64,000 bases of DNA. It comes from Nematostella vectensis. Taxonomy: Eukaryota; Cnidaria; Anthozoa; Actiniaria; Edwardsiidae. Shown piece by piece: positions 36,801 to 46,837 of this stretch; positions within the stretch are counted from its first letter, which is position 1, and each line of letters begins with the position of its first letter. The position numbers and the translations under genes were made by a program. The DNA lies in NCBI RefSeq assembly GCF_932526225.1, contig NC_064048.1, positions 1,541,340 to 1,605,339 on the forward strand. The letters are read 5' to 3'. The notes beneath the pieces are model-generated. The model did not search any database. It saw only the letters and a list, made by a program, of their open reading frames with translations, and was not told the origin of the DNA.

Positions 36801-39800
36801 GCCTTCCATGGTAGGAAATCTCCAATCTAATTGTTTATTTGCATTCATTATCATCTATTCCCACTGGGCTCATACACTTGCCTTGGGCCACTTCTGTATA
36901 GTTGAATGTAAAATTGGCTGAATCACAAGAAGTTATGCTTCAGTTTTTGTCCAGGTCATTGTTAATCTCCTTAAAAAAGGTTACCAACTTGTTCAGCTTT
37001 TAAATAATAATAAGTCAGAATACAGATAGAGGTTGCACTGTACACCAAACCTCACAAACTCAAACTGAAAAAAAAAATTGAATAATTTATTAATTCTTTA
37101 CCCCTTTGATTGAAGGGCAGTCAAGATGATGAGGAACCAGATGATGAAGGATCTGATAATGATGGATCTGATGATGATGGTTCTGACGATGACAAGAAAA
37201 GTACAGATACTCTCCCAGAAACTGAACCTACAGTCATAAATAACTTACATAGTAAAGCAGTGAAGGTTATCATTAAGGCGGTATGTGGAAGTATCCCAAA
37301 GGATAGGGAGGTAATAGTTGATGCCTTAAAAAACACTTTTTCAATAGGTCCAAGAACACTATTGAACCTTACTCACACCCAAGTGTGTGAGGTGCTGGCC
37401 AAAAAAATTATTGCAGGCAAATACGTTAAGTGTTTGGCAAAGCCAAATGAAATTACAAAAACTGCCCATGTACAGGTTATCAAAAAGGTCAAATTTTGAG
37501 CTCAAACATGTAGTAGCTGTATGCTAAAGTTTTTACTGGCTTAAGTACATAGTTGTGTCAGGGACACTATTGAACCTTACTCACACACAAGTGTGTGAAG
37601 TGCTGGCAAATATGTTAAATATTTGGTAAAGCCAAACGAAATTTCAAAAACTACCCATGTAAAAGTTATCAAAAAGGTCAAACTTTGAGCTCATAGTACC
37701 TGTATGCTAATGTTTTCACTGGCTTAAGTAGATAGTTGTCTCTCCCAGAAACTGAACCTATACCAGTCATAAATAACTTACATAGTAAAGCAGTGAAGGT
37801 TATCATTAAGGCAGTATCTGGAAGTATCCCAAAGGATAGGGAGGTAATAGTTGATGCCTTAAAAAACACTTTTTTTCAATAGGTCCAAGAACACTATTGA
37901 ACCTTACTCACACACAAGTGTGTGGGTGCTGCATGGCCAACAAGATAATTGCAGGCAAATGTGTTGAATATTTGGTAAAGCCAAACAAAAACTGTTAACA
38001 AAAAGATCAAACTTTGAGCTCATAGTACCTGTATGGTAAAGTTTTCCCTGGCATTTAGTAGATAGTTGCCCAAGAACACTACCATATTGAACCTTACTCC
38101 CACACACAAGTGTGTGAAGTGCTGGCCAACAAGATAATTGCAGGCAAATGTGTTAAATATTTTACTTATTTTACAGCATTTTACTGTACTTGAAGCTGTC
38201 ATGTTAGAAACTATTGTAAAGGTTACTTACCTTTAATTATTTGCACTCTACATTAAAACTATGTTGTTTCTACAAAAAGGGATGTTTGAATTCTATTAAA
38301 TTTTCCTAGTATGTTAACATTGTTCTTTTGTTTTGCATTCATTTTTTATTTTAATTTATACAGTATTGCTGTCAACAAAATAAGCCATTTGGGGGTTCAA
38401 TGGTCCCAATAAATTTCCAAAAATGGGATAATGTTGTCCAAAAATTCGGGATTTGATGGTCCCAATAAAATCCCAACAATGGGAAAATGTTGTCCACAAA
38501 ATGAACCAATTTTGGGATCTTATGGTCCCAATAAAATCCCAACAATGGGAAAATGTTGTCTACAAAATAAACCACTTTTGGGATTTGATGGTCCCAATAA
38601 AATCCCAACAATGGGAAAATCTTGTCCACAAAATAAACCAATTTTGGGATGTCTTTGGGATTTTATTTTCCCAATATTGGTTTTGGTAGCATTTTTCCAA
38701 TTTTGGGAAATCCCATAAGAAACCCATAGAAATCCCAAAATATTCCCCATTTTTTCCCAAATTGGAAAATCGGAATTTTTTCCTGTGTGTTTTGGTGGTC
38801 CTTTTTATTGTTCTCGGAAACTAAACAAACTTTGTATTTCACAAAATCCAATACAAATAAAAACTATTAAATTACAAAACTCAATGCTGATCATGCAAGT
38901 ACATCGAGCTGCAGTAGCCCATGCCATGTGCAAGAGTTTCAGCCACAGAAAGCCCAAATATAAAAAGCAAACGATGTTTATGGGCACAGGGCACCCAATA
39001 TATTATTATCAACAAAAATGGTACCCACATTGATTGCATTTTATTTTATTTAGACGTAAAAAAATAGGGGTATTAGCAGCAAACAAATGGACTGAATTTC
39101 CAAAGTTTAACTCGCCTGAGGCCAAAGCTGAACTAGATGCATTTGCCGAAAACATAGAGAAAGAATGTGGCATAAAAGAGATCAATTTTGGAAAGGAAGG
39201 AATAAAGAAGCACATACAGAGTTTTTGCAATGAACAACGTAGATACAACAAAAAACGAAAACGTCCATCTTATGATGATGATTATAAGGTAATAAAAATA
39301 TTTCTTTTAATTGCATTGTTTGTTTATTTATGTGCTTTTGCATGTCTGCAGGTTTGTTAATAGTTTTCGTCAACTGAAGTGATCAACTTTTTTGTACACT
39401 TGGCATTTCGTTGACTAAATGTAATGTAAATGTACCATCAATTGCAAAGCACACAGACACAAGTAGTCATTTTGTATCTATGAGAGTTGCACTTCAGTTA
39501 TAGTATTTTTTAACTTTTGTAGATTCCAAGTTCCCAGGCCATAAAAAAAGAGATGCAAAGCAACCATAGCTCATCAGATCTAGAGGTAAATTTTGTTTTA
39601 GCATACCTAAGTAAATTTGATACTTTATAGAATCTAGTATTAATGTGTTATCATACTAAATATCTTATATATAAGTATTATCTCATATTTTCATGAAAAC
39701 TTGCAGTGTGGATACTTTAAATGGGACCACTTTAAGATATTGTGATTGAATGACAATTGTGAATTAAAACAAAGCATTTTTACTAAAACAATGTCGACCA

Positions 39801-40460
39801 ATCAGATCACAAAGAACAAAAACTTAATAAGCTGAAGTTTCCTAAGTTGAAGTGCTTTGTTTCTATTCATAATTTGTCATGCAATCACATTCTCAAAGTG
39901 GTCCCAGTTGAAATGTCCACACTGTAATGCATTTTTAAAGTATTTTCAAAGCATTAATGAACCTTGCAAAATGTATTAAATGCTGATAATGTGTATTTTG
40001 ACTACAGGAAAGCTCAGTAGATCTAGACAGAGAGGGGGAACAGGATGAACATTTAGAACAGGATGGAAGTAGTGCTGGAGACACAGAGATTTTGAGTGAT
40101 GATGAGATGGAAGGAAGCCAGTGCCCTATAAGCCCCAAAATTCCAAAACCCAGCACTAGCACTTCAAGCCCAGAAGATGCGAAAGCAGGTGATCAAGTTG
40201 AAGCTCTACCATTAAAAATAAAGAGGGCAGTGATTAAATCAGTGTTTGGTAAACAACTCACCAGAGAGGTGTGTGTTGATGTACTTAAAAATAAATTCTT
40301 TTTGAAAAGCAATGCCTTAACATCTCTCTCACCTAGTCAGGCAATAGCAGTACTTATTAGAAAACTTGTAAGTCAAAAATACGTAGAATTTAAAACACCA
40401 CCGTCTCAGATAACATCTATTAATGATGTAAACGTGTTAAAGGAAATTTCACTGATGTGA
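27836..40460 (+). CDS. CACTA accessory gene (ORF2), outer copy, split by the inner element
   Basis: Five exons sum to 1131 bp (376 residues): 27836-27974, 28062-28302, 39054-39288, 39523-39585 and 40008-40460. All have GT-AG borders and matching phases. Order: acidic N-terminus (MDDSIVQEGQSG), a conserved block (FQRLSLCYGKAVIFKKEFSF), KRKKIGVLAANKWTEFPKFN with KKHIQSFCNEQRR, a linker rich in acids and serine, and a C-terminal helical block (KRAVIKSVFGKQLTREVCVD). A polyadenylation signal is at 40851-40856. The inner transposon lies in intron 2, so splicing would have to cross more than 10 kb. I recognise no known domain. By position it resembles the accessory DNA-binding gene of CACTA elements (TnpA-like); that is inference. 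Confidence 0.75.
28850..29335. repeat. Left subterminal array of the inner element: about 6 x 81 bp
   Basis: Units contain AAAATCCCAAAATTGCATGC, AACAGTTCTTAAGAATCCAA and ACTTGGGAAATAATTGGAAA. The unit sequence is unrelated to the outer array apart from the TCCCAA/TTGGGA cores. 29336-29965 is AT-rich 3' flank of the transposase. Confidence 0.85.
29966..33867 (-). CDS. CACTA/EnSpm-like transposase, inner copy (open, 1065 residues)
   Basis: Exon 1 is 33867-31498 (790 codons) and exon 2 is 30793-29966 (828 bp), joined in phase 0 (GTAAGT...TTTTTCAG). Residues 9-27 form a Cys/His cluster (CCNC, HVHCPCATC). An acidic linker rich in Asp/Glu and Asn covers about 70-130. A second zinc-type cluster has CSNCGNKG and CECLESF. 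Candidate catalytic residues are Asp near 377 in GNWDGWQAF, Asp near 577 in FDVFHTVCLN and a Glu near 724 in HIHEDIIRF. DHPGQCEVGKLLNQGKCPCR lies near 469. The DGW-x-x-F and D-x-x-H motifs fit Transposase_21-type CACTA proteins. The C-terminal exon has a barrel-like segment (VGDVWYGYARNVDYARRTVD). The catalytic assignment is inferred from motif order. Confidence 0.85.
33868..34253. promoter_or_regulatory. Bidirectional promoter of the inner element containing a 51-bp piece of transposase exon
   Basis: This 386-bp gap separates the divergent genes and contains AACCAATCA/GACCAATGA-type CCAAT motifs near 34020-34065. Positions 34172-34222 are identical to 31931-31981, inside the transposase coding exon (antisense of GSLGQWKAEGLQKFS), in the same orientation. 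The outer element lacks this duplication. Confidence 0.7.
34254..37499 (+). CDS. CACTA accessory gene (ORF2), inner copy, 351 residues
   Basis: Six exons sum to 1056 bp: 34254-34374, 35133-35361, 35564-35765, 36519-36569, 36742-36810 and 37116-37499. Every junction has GT-AG signals and consistent phase. Order: acidic N-terminus (MSREQQEQPDIVDPSPAPSE), a conserved block (YSKVGLTYGKALKFKRIFEE), KRKKIGALAMEKWGGQLPKF and HTKDFFSEQRRERK, short Ser/Pro exons, then an Asp-rich run and a helical C-terminal block (KVIIKAVCGSIPKDREVIVD). It is homologous to the outer gene, with the same phases at the first two introns. Intron 3 carries a LINE fragment. The domain is not recognised. A role in binding subterminal TGGGA repeats is a hypothesis from genome position only. 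Confidence 0.8.
35787..36490 (-). mobile_element. 5'-truncated non-LTR retrotransposon fragment
   Basis: The minus strand encodes the C-terminal end of a reverse transcriptase ORF: LLLGLTIQSNLKFSLHVKSK, then LPCITYGLSVYGACDSDLTT and FLDRCHKRRF. The element's 3' end lies at the left (35787-35810) as an (ATT)n-type simple repeat. It inserted in intron 3 of the inner accessory gene. The clade (CR1/L2-like or other) cannot be fixed from this piece. Confidence 0.75.
37500..38220 (+). repeat. Partial tandem copies of the last accessory exon
   Basis: Pieces of exon 6 recur three times: at 37560-37690 (CACTATTGAACCTTACTCAC), 37738-37990 (CAGTGAAGGTTATCATTAAG) and 38070-38160. All carry frameshifts or stops. 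They look like decayed internal duplications behind the true stop codon. Confidence 0.75.
38395..38690. repeat. Right subterminal array of the inner element: about 4 x 65 bp
   Basis: Units contain TTTGGGATTTGATGGTCCCA, AATAAAATCCCAACAATGGG and GTTGTCCACAAAAT. TGGGA and TCCCA again appear in opposed pairs although the surrounding sequence differs from the left array. 38221-38394 holds nothing else. Confidence 0.85.
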
Positions 40461-41169
40461 GGTAGACACTTAATTATACACTTGTCTTTGTTAGGTTCTT
40501 TATATCTTCTAAAAGTTTAATTCGTTATTTGCTTCAAAAGATTTAGAAATAGTTTGAATTGGATATGCTGAAGTTGTAGCCACTAGTGATGTGAGGCAGG
40601 CTTAACAGCTTAAATCTTTATGTGATATTGATCTAATAGGTCTGTGCATGTTGATATTAATTGTTGTGTAACTTCTGAGTATTGACATGGGCAATATTTG
40701 ATGCTCATGTCATGTCATGTGCAATAATCTTGGGTATTTGTATAGCATTACAATCATCACCCACTTGCACATCAAATTAATATTGTATTTAAGTTAACCA
40801 AAACATGGCACTTCTGCTGTTAATGTTTATCACGAATTTATGTTACAGTAAATAAAACGTTTTGAAAGTATTGTTGTTGTTTGCAATCACTTTTTAAGTC
40901 CAAAATATTATATCCAAATACAAGTATTGTTATAATATATTCAAATTATTAATTTGTAATAATATAATAGAGTGCAAACAATACATGTATAACTGTGAAA
41001 CTTTAGTAATACTAAATTGTACTAAATAGTGTTATCCCTATTGTTTTCTATTGTTTAATTAGCACTATTTTGTACTATTTAGTAATTTGTATTTCACGCT
41101 TTTACTGTTTGCACTCTAACAATCCTTGTATTGGGTTATTGTGAATTCAGATTTCCCACGTTGGGATAT

Positions 41170-41700
41170 TAATTGAGTTGGGTTGGGTTATTATTGGGAC
41201 ATTAAATTCCCCCCAAGTTGGGTTATTATTGGGACATTAAATTCCCCAAGTTGTGTAATTATTGGGACATGAAATTCCCCAAGTTGGGTTATTATTGGGA
41301 CATCAAATTCCCAAGTTGGGTAATTATTGGGACATCAAATTCCCAAGTTGGGTTATTATTGGGACATTAAATTCCCCAAGTTGGGTTATTATTGGGACAT
41401 CAAATTCCCAAGTTGGGTAATTATTGGGACATCAAATTCCCAAGTTGGGTTATTATTGAGACATTAAATTCCCCAAGTTGGGTTATTATTGGGACATCAA
41501 ATTCCCAAGTTGGGTTATTATTGGGACATTAAATTCCCCAAGTTGGGTTATTATTGGGACATTAAATTCCCCAAGTTGGGTTATTATTGGGGCATCAAAT
41601 TCCCAAGTTGGGTTATTATTGGGGCATCAAATTCCCAAGTTGGGTTATTATTGGGACATTAAATTCCCCAAGTTGGGTTATTATTGGGGTTTTGTTGTCC
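41170..41700. repeat. Right subterminal array of the outer element: about 15 x 34 bp
   Basis: Units read GTTGGGTTATTATTGGGACA followed by T(T/C)AAATTCCCCAA. The array ends about 115 bp from the right terminus. 40461-41169 is the AT-rich 3' flank of the accessory gene. Confidence 0.9.
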
Positions 41701-42210
41701 CAACATTGGTTTTGGTATCACTTTCCCATTTTGGGGATTTTTGCTGAAATTCCCAGCTTTTCCCCCAAAAAAATCCCTTTTTTTCCCATTTTGGGAAATC
41801 ATATTTTTTCCTGTGATAGGGTACAAGAATACAGAGGACTACAACCAACGTGTCCCCATTGTAGAAGAGGAAGAGCTCAACAACAACAACAAACTAGAGT
41901 ACTACCCACACACCCAGTGATCGTAATTAGCGACGATGACGATGATGTTGGCCCTGTAATAAACTACAGAGATAGGTGGGGAGTAGAGGACTGGATGGTG
42001 GCACCCCCACACCCGGATACAGGGAGCATAGACTTTAGTACTGGGCAAAGGAGAAGAAGAAGATGAAGGGACACTTTTTTTAAAGCTTTTACAAGGGATA
42101 GAAATCACGCATATTCTTCAATAGATGTTTCTAAGGATTAGATTTACAAGGTTTAATCACAAATAAACCTTAAACAAGACCACGAAAAATACGTTCAAAA
42201 AGTGTATAAA

Positions 42211-42274
42211 AACATGAATTGGGACCGTTTTCAGAGAGCCTGAACATGAATTGGGTCCGTTTTCAGAAAGCCTG
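42211..42274. repeat. Two-copy 31-bp tandem repeat
   Basis: AACATGAATTGGGACCGTTT plus TCAGAGAGCCTG is repeated once with two substitutions, just upstream of the Kolobok-type gene. It may mark that element's 5' end. Confidence 0.7.
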
Positions 42275-42317
42275 AGACAGAGTTTGACGTCACTAGCGTA
42301 AGTCTTGTTTCTTTCTT

Positions 42318-45300
42318 TGGGGACACGAGGCCGGAGGCGGTAAAACGAAGATGGACTTCTTTTATTCTAAAGACGCTAGAATGGCCAGAACAAACAGAAA
42401 CAGCTCAACTCTGCTTTGAGCATTTCAAGCTTGAAGATTTTAACGGGCCATATGCGCATCTTGTGGGGATGAAGCGATATCTGAAGCGAGATAGGTTCGG
42501 CGTCACTGTTTATCCTACAGTATTTCCGCCAAAGGAACATGCTACCAAAAGCCCGAGTGAGCGGGCGAAACGAAACCAAGGGCGAGTAAGGCGCAAGGTG
42601 AGATATTCTGACTAACCAAACTCTCAATTATCGCATCCTAATAAGGCTTTTTGTTCACTTCATTCATGTTTGCGTTTATTTGGTGTTTCGTATAGGAGGT
42701 CGAGGAAATAATCGCCAGGAGTGCCGACCAGCTTTTTTACGAATCTGACTCGACACATACCATAACAGCAGCAGTACCCGTAAACCAAGAAGACGTAAGT
42801 CTTAGTTTGTATGGAGTTATTTCTATTCGTTGTAATAATTGTAATCATGGATCGTCATAGTTTGCCTGAAGCCCAATTTCAGGTGATTTGTGGTCGCAAA
42901 AATGTTCGCATAGCGGTTGTTTTCGACACGTGGAAATAGACAATAAAAATGTGCGAAAAATTATTATTAAAAATTACGAGCGAAAACACGGCTATGCTAG
43001 AAACACAATTCTTTGGAAGGTGGCCGTGATATTCGATATAATAAGTTGAAGCTTTATTTATATTTGTAGCTGACAGATATAGAAGAGATCAACGAGGCTT
43101 CCTCCAACTCCAGTCTCCTGCCTCACGTGCGATTCACGTGAACGTGAGTGCCTGGAGCTACGGGCGAGGGTTTCCGATAAATCGGACAAACTAAGGGTGG
43201 CAACTAAAGAGAAAAGGAAGATGAAGGAATCTTTGGATTACGGCCAGAGACAAGTTGCAATGGTGTAAAAGGCTACTGAGGAAGAGAGAAAGGAAAGGTG
43301 TGTTTTTGTTTAAAAAAAAAAGGATTCTTTGTTCAAATGAGACTGCTCTTTATTGAAATGGTCTGTATTTTTATATTATTTGAGTGTATATCTTTTAAGT
43401 CTGCAACCATGAGGAACTAATCAGCATTGTTTCAAGTGTACTGCTAAACTCTATAACACTTTATGATGTAGCTCAGAAACTGGTGAAAAAAGGAGTAGGA
43501 GTTCAGGCTAGAGAAACCGAAGAATTGCCTCCAGAGATGGAGGAAGATGACAACACAGAAGATGAAGAAGCTGAGGATGATGACGACTTCATGTCAGAGG
43601 AGGAGCCAGAGTTCCAGCCTTCGGCTGAGGAGAGCGATCTCTCAGAGGATGAAGAATACAACTGGTGAGCATGCCTACAAAAACAGTGACAAGTGCTTTC
43701 ATTCATGCTCAATGTCTCTTCCTCTCCCCTGTTTTATATTGTTTTTTATGAGATTTTATTTTAATTGTTATTTTCAGCGAATACATCCAGTCTGACAGCC
43801 TGAAGAAGGAGCCAAAACATACTGTCTTCCTGTCACAGCTACTTCTACTGTTTCACTGCTGCCACTTCTGCAGTTGGAAGAACCCTCTAGTCCAGACTAA
43901 AACTGTTGGAACATGCATCTCTGTGACCAGCAGCTGCGCCAATCCCAAGTGCAGGAAGGAGATGTCCTGGAGGAGTCAGCCCATGATGCCAGGGACAAAG
44001 GTTGCTGCAGGGAACTTCTTACTGTCTTATGCCATTCTTGTTGCCTCCTACGAGCACAAACGGGTAAGACATGTGTATGCATGGACTAATAGGCAAAATG
44101 ATGTGATGGCGTGAGTTAAAAACATGATGTTTAGAATTGTTTATTCCTATTAATTAAGTTGTTGTTCTTTTGCATTTTAAGATTTTCCTCTTCCCTGCTA
44201 TCTACATTTACTGGAAGAAATATCAGACTGCTATGATAGAGAAGGCTAAGAGCCTAGGAGCTGTGGTCATGGCTGGGGATGGCCACCATGATAGCATGGG
44301 GCACTCTGCCAAATATCGTGCTTATACAATGTTTTGCTGTTCGCTGTCGATGATCATTCACTTCACCCTTGTACAGGTAATTGAGAGCTATTAGATAAGA
44401 CTTGGTGATGATGAAATGCATTGTAAGGTGAATTGCAAAAATATTCAATTATCACCCATAAACTCATAAGCAACTAAAATCAATCACATGCTTGTTTCCC
44501 CTTTTCAGACTCAACAAATTAAACTAGTGGTAAATGTTAATTTTTGTCTGTTTTTGATCTTTTAGAGAAATGAAGCAGGGAGCAGAACTGGGATGGAGTA
44601 CATGGCATTCCAACAGAGTATGGGTTTCTTGCTGGGAGCTGGGCTGGCCATCTCCCATTTCATCTCCGACCGCCACACCAGCATTGTGAAGCACATGCGA
44701 GAGAAGCATGGAAACATCGCACATTACTGTGATTTATGGCATTTGAAAAAAAGTAAGTCTATTTATTTACTTGATAATTGTTATATCTATGTTTGGTTGG
44801 GCGGGGTTGTAGAGTTCAAATTGGATAAACCTATGTTGCTTTCCCTCGGTTTGAACCTAGTTTTTAGTTTGTAATCAAAACTATATTTTATTTCCCTAAC
44901 ATTTTACCCATAACTTTATTTTTTTGGTACTCCTCTTTCTAAATATTGTTTGATCTTGACTCTCATTTATGTTGTTTATCTGATGAGTTCCATCTTGAAT
45001 GGGTAAAGATATTTTGTTTAAGATTTATATCGTACAATATTTTGTCAATCGACACCAACAACTTGATACCTGCTGACTTATTTTTGTTTACCATCTAAGA
45101 GTGTATGGTTTGTGTTTTAGAGATCCACAAAGTCCTGAGCAAAATAGAAGAGTCTGTAAAGGATTGGATCAAGCCGTGCGAGAACCATTTTTACTGGTCT
45201 GCGAGGTCCACCACAAATGGGAATGGGTTGGTAATATCGGCTAAGTTGAAGTCATTTCTTAGCCATATTACCAACAAGCACACTGATCTTGATGATCCCT

Positions 45301-46837
45301 TATTCAACCGTTGTGCTCGTGGGGAGATAAACACTCAAAGAAAGTGGCTAGACAAAGGTAAGTAGTGTCAATAACAATAATTACGTACTGTTAAAAATAA
45401 TATTTTACCACATAATTGTTATGCTTGATATGTATGTGGTGAAAGTATCACATTAAGTAGCCCATTCAAACTATTTGGAATTTGCTTTTTATTTTCAGAC
45501 TCTCCTGAGTTTGAGAAAGTGGAGAAGGCCTTAACGGACACAAGGCTGGTCTCTGCCATCAAGCAAGCATCCCCTCTGGACCAGACCAGCTCACTGGAGG
45601 GATTTCACTCTGTCCTGAACCACTATGCACCTAAGATGATTGGTTTCTCCTATGTAGGAATGTTTATCAGGTATGTGTCTATTCTTTTAAAGAAATCTCA
45701 TATGTATGCAATCTAGGCATAACCATTTCTCTCAGAGTTCACACAAGAAATTGCTCTACGAGACTGAGAATAGAAGTGAAGTTTATCCCATCTCCAAGGA
45801 CTCAAATTTTGCTCGTTTCTGGGTAGATATTGGGAACAAAAACAATTAGAATTGCAATATTATAGTAAAACATTTTTTAGATTTATTTTGAGCCATCATT
45901 TCTATGCATGTTGCTGCCATTTATGTAAAGCTACTATATGTCACTAAATGGTCCTTCTGTAATTATTCCAACCATTCTTTTATCAGGCATGTTGTTGCAA
46001 CAGTGCATTTCAACTGTAACCTGCAGAGAGAGCCACGCCGAAGGCCAGATGGGACCATACAAGAGACAGTTGTCTACCCTAAGTTTAAGAATGGGGAGGC
46101 TACTGTGAGAGATGTCAAAGTGGCCCCAAATTTTGGTGAGTGGCAGAGGTTGCTTATGAATTATCCCCCAGCCATAGTTGTCATAGTTATTATTCTTTGG
46201 TGTGTAACAAGGGGACTTGTGAATTATTCCATCTTTTTTTCTATGCGGCCAACTGGTTTTACCAATATAGGCAATATTAGGATTTTGATTCTGAGAATAT
46301 ATTCTATGTAAATGCTTGCAGATTATGTAGATGACATTTTTGAAACTGTCTGCCAAGCTATTGCCTCCAACTCCCTGACCGCTGCATCTGAAGAGCTGCA
46401 ACAGATGACCCCTGCAGCCATGAATACCATGTTGGACAAGCAGCCTCGGGAGGAGGCCATCGCTAAGCGGCATGCTTGCCAACAGACGACTGTACAGGAT
46501 GTTCCACCCACAACACCAGGTACAGTTTACCAAATTAATACTGACCCAAATATTCCAATTTCCTGCATGCTGCATGTTCAGTATTCTTGAATATCAGTCC
46601 TGACCCCCTAGGTTTGCCACCGGTACCACAGTAAGCTATATGCTGAACATATTTTAACCATGTCATTTATTTCTCTTTTTAGTTGCTGTTGTATTGCAGC
46701 AAGAGGCTGACGCAGCAGCAGCTGCAGCGGCTAGGGGTTCTGTGCAAGCCAAACCAACTTGCAGATTCTGTAAGCAACCAATGAAATGCCACAGTAAAGT
46801 AGACTGCCCAAGAAACATGCCATCAACCCAAGACTAG
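42318..46837 (+). pseudogene. Kolobok-type transposase with THAP-like N-terminus, 12 exons
   Basis: Exons: about 42318-42597, 42696-42794, 43070-43297, 43472-43664, 43778-44063, 44182-44376, 44566-44752, 45123-45357, 45499-45670, 45987-46135, 46322-46519 and 46683-46837. Exon 1 shows the second half of a THAP domain (QLCFEHFKLEDF, then YPTVFPP). Its first Cys pair was not found. Catalytic landmarks match Kolobok: AGDGHHDSMGHSAKYRAYTM, SDRHTSIVKHM, YCDLWHLKK and SLEGFHSVLNHY. A C-terminal C-x2-C...H...C knuckle follows (CRFCKQPMKCHSKVDC). Junctions from exon 4 onward splice in phase. Exon 3 (coiled coil, RECLELRARVSDKSDK) has a one-base frame shift near 43136 and a TAA near 43268, so this copy is probably inactive. 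A polyadenylation signal is at 47025. TTAA duplications expected of Kolobok could not be paired. Confidence 0.85.

Larger units (their letters stand above)
28633..38787. mobile_element. Inner CACTA/EnSpm-like transposon nested in the outer one
   Basis: Ends are CACAGGAAAAAATTC followed by (A/C)GATTTTCCAA, inverted at 38787, with the 3-bp duplication TGT at 28630-28632 and 38788-38790. Termini share CACAGGAAAAA with the outer element but then diverge, so this is a related and distinct family. It sits in intron 2 of the outer accessory gene. Its transposase (29966-33867) and accessory gene (34254-37499) have no frame damage that I can see, so this 10,155-bp copy may be recent and autonomous. 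A fragment of a non-LTR element lies in one intron. Confidence 0.9.
22437..41815. mobile_element. Outer CACTA/EnSpm-like transposon with complete ends
   Basis: Terminal inverted repeats of about 26 bp begin CACAGGAAAAA and continue TATGATTTCCCAA at both ends (one-base length difference in the A run). The 3-bp duplication ATA flanks it at 22434-22436 and 41816-41818. A 3-bp duplication and 5'-CAC termini are features of CACTA/EnSpm elements. It carries subterminal repeat arrays, a minus-strand transposase (24035-27562) and a plus-strand accessory gene (27836-40460). Its 19,379 bp include a nested 10,155-bp element, leaving about 9.2 kb of its own. The transposase is frameshifted, so this copy is unlikely to move itself. 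Confidence 0.9.
22340..42066 (+). pseudogene. Small RING-finger gene with SIM-like motif, split by a 19.4-kb transposon
   Basis: The first part (22340-22436) starts MECIICKEEEEV and reaches a CC-x4-H-x2-C motif. The second part (41819-42066) supplies the closing C-x2-C (TCPHCRRGR), a Gln run, then VIVISDDDDD, which fits a SUMO-interacting motif followed by acids, and ends in five arginines. Removing the insertion plus one copy of ATA places codons TGG TAT AGG GTA CAA across the junction with no frame loss. The zinc pattern is C-x2-C, then C-C-x4-H-x2-C, then C-x2-C, a RING/PHD-like arrangement. A RING plus a SIM would suit a SUMO-targeted ubiquitin ligase. That role is inference. In this assembly the gene is disrupted inside the finger. 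Confidence 0.85.

Noticed and set aside
37110..37499. BEN-domain assignment for the accessory protein C-terminus
   Set aside because: Helical pattern is suggestive, but no diagnostic residues are clear by eye; left as unrecognised.
43503..43712. Ser-rich minus-strand frame
   Set aside because: Antisense of the acidic exon 4 of the Kolobok gene.
45934..46575. 213-codon minus-strand frame
   Set aside because: Antisense shadow of Kolobok exons 10 and 11.
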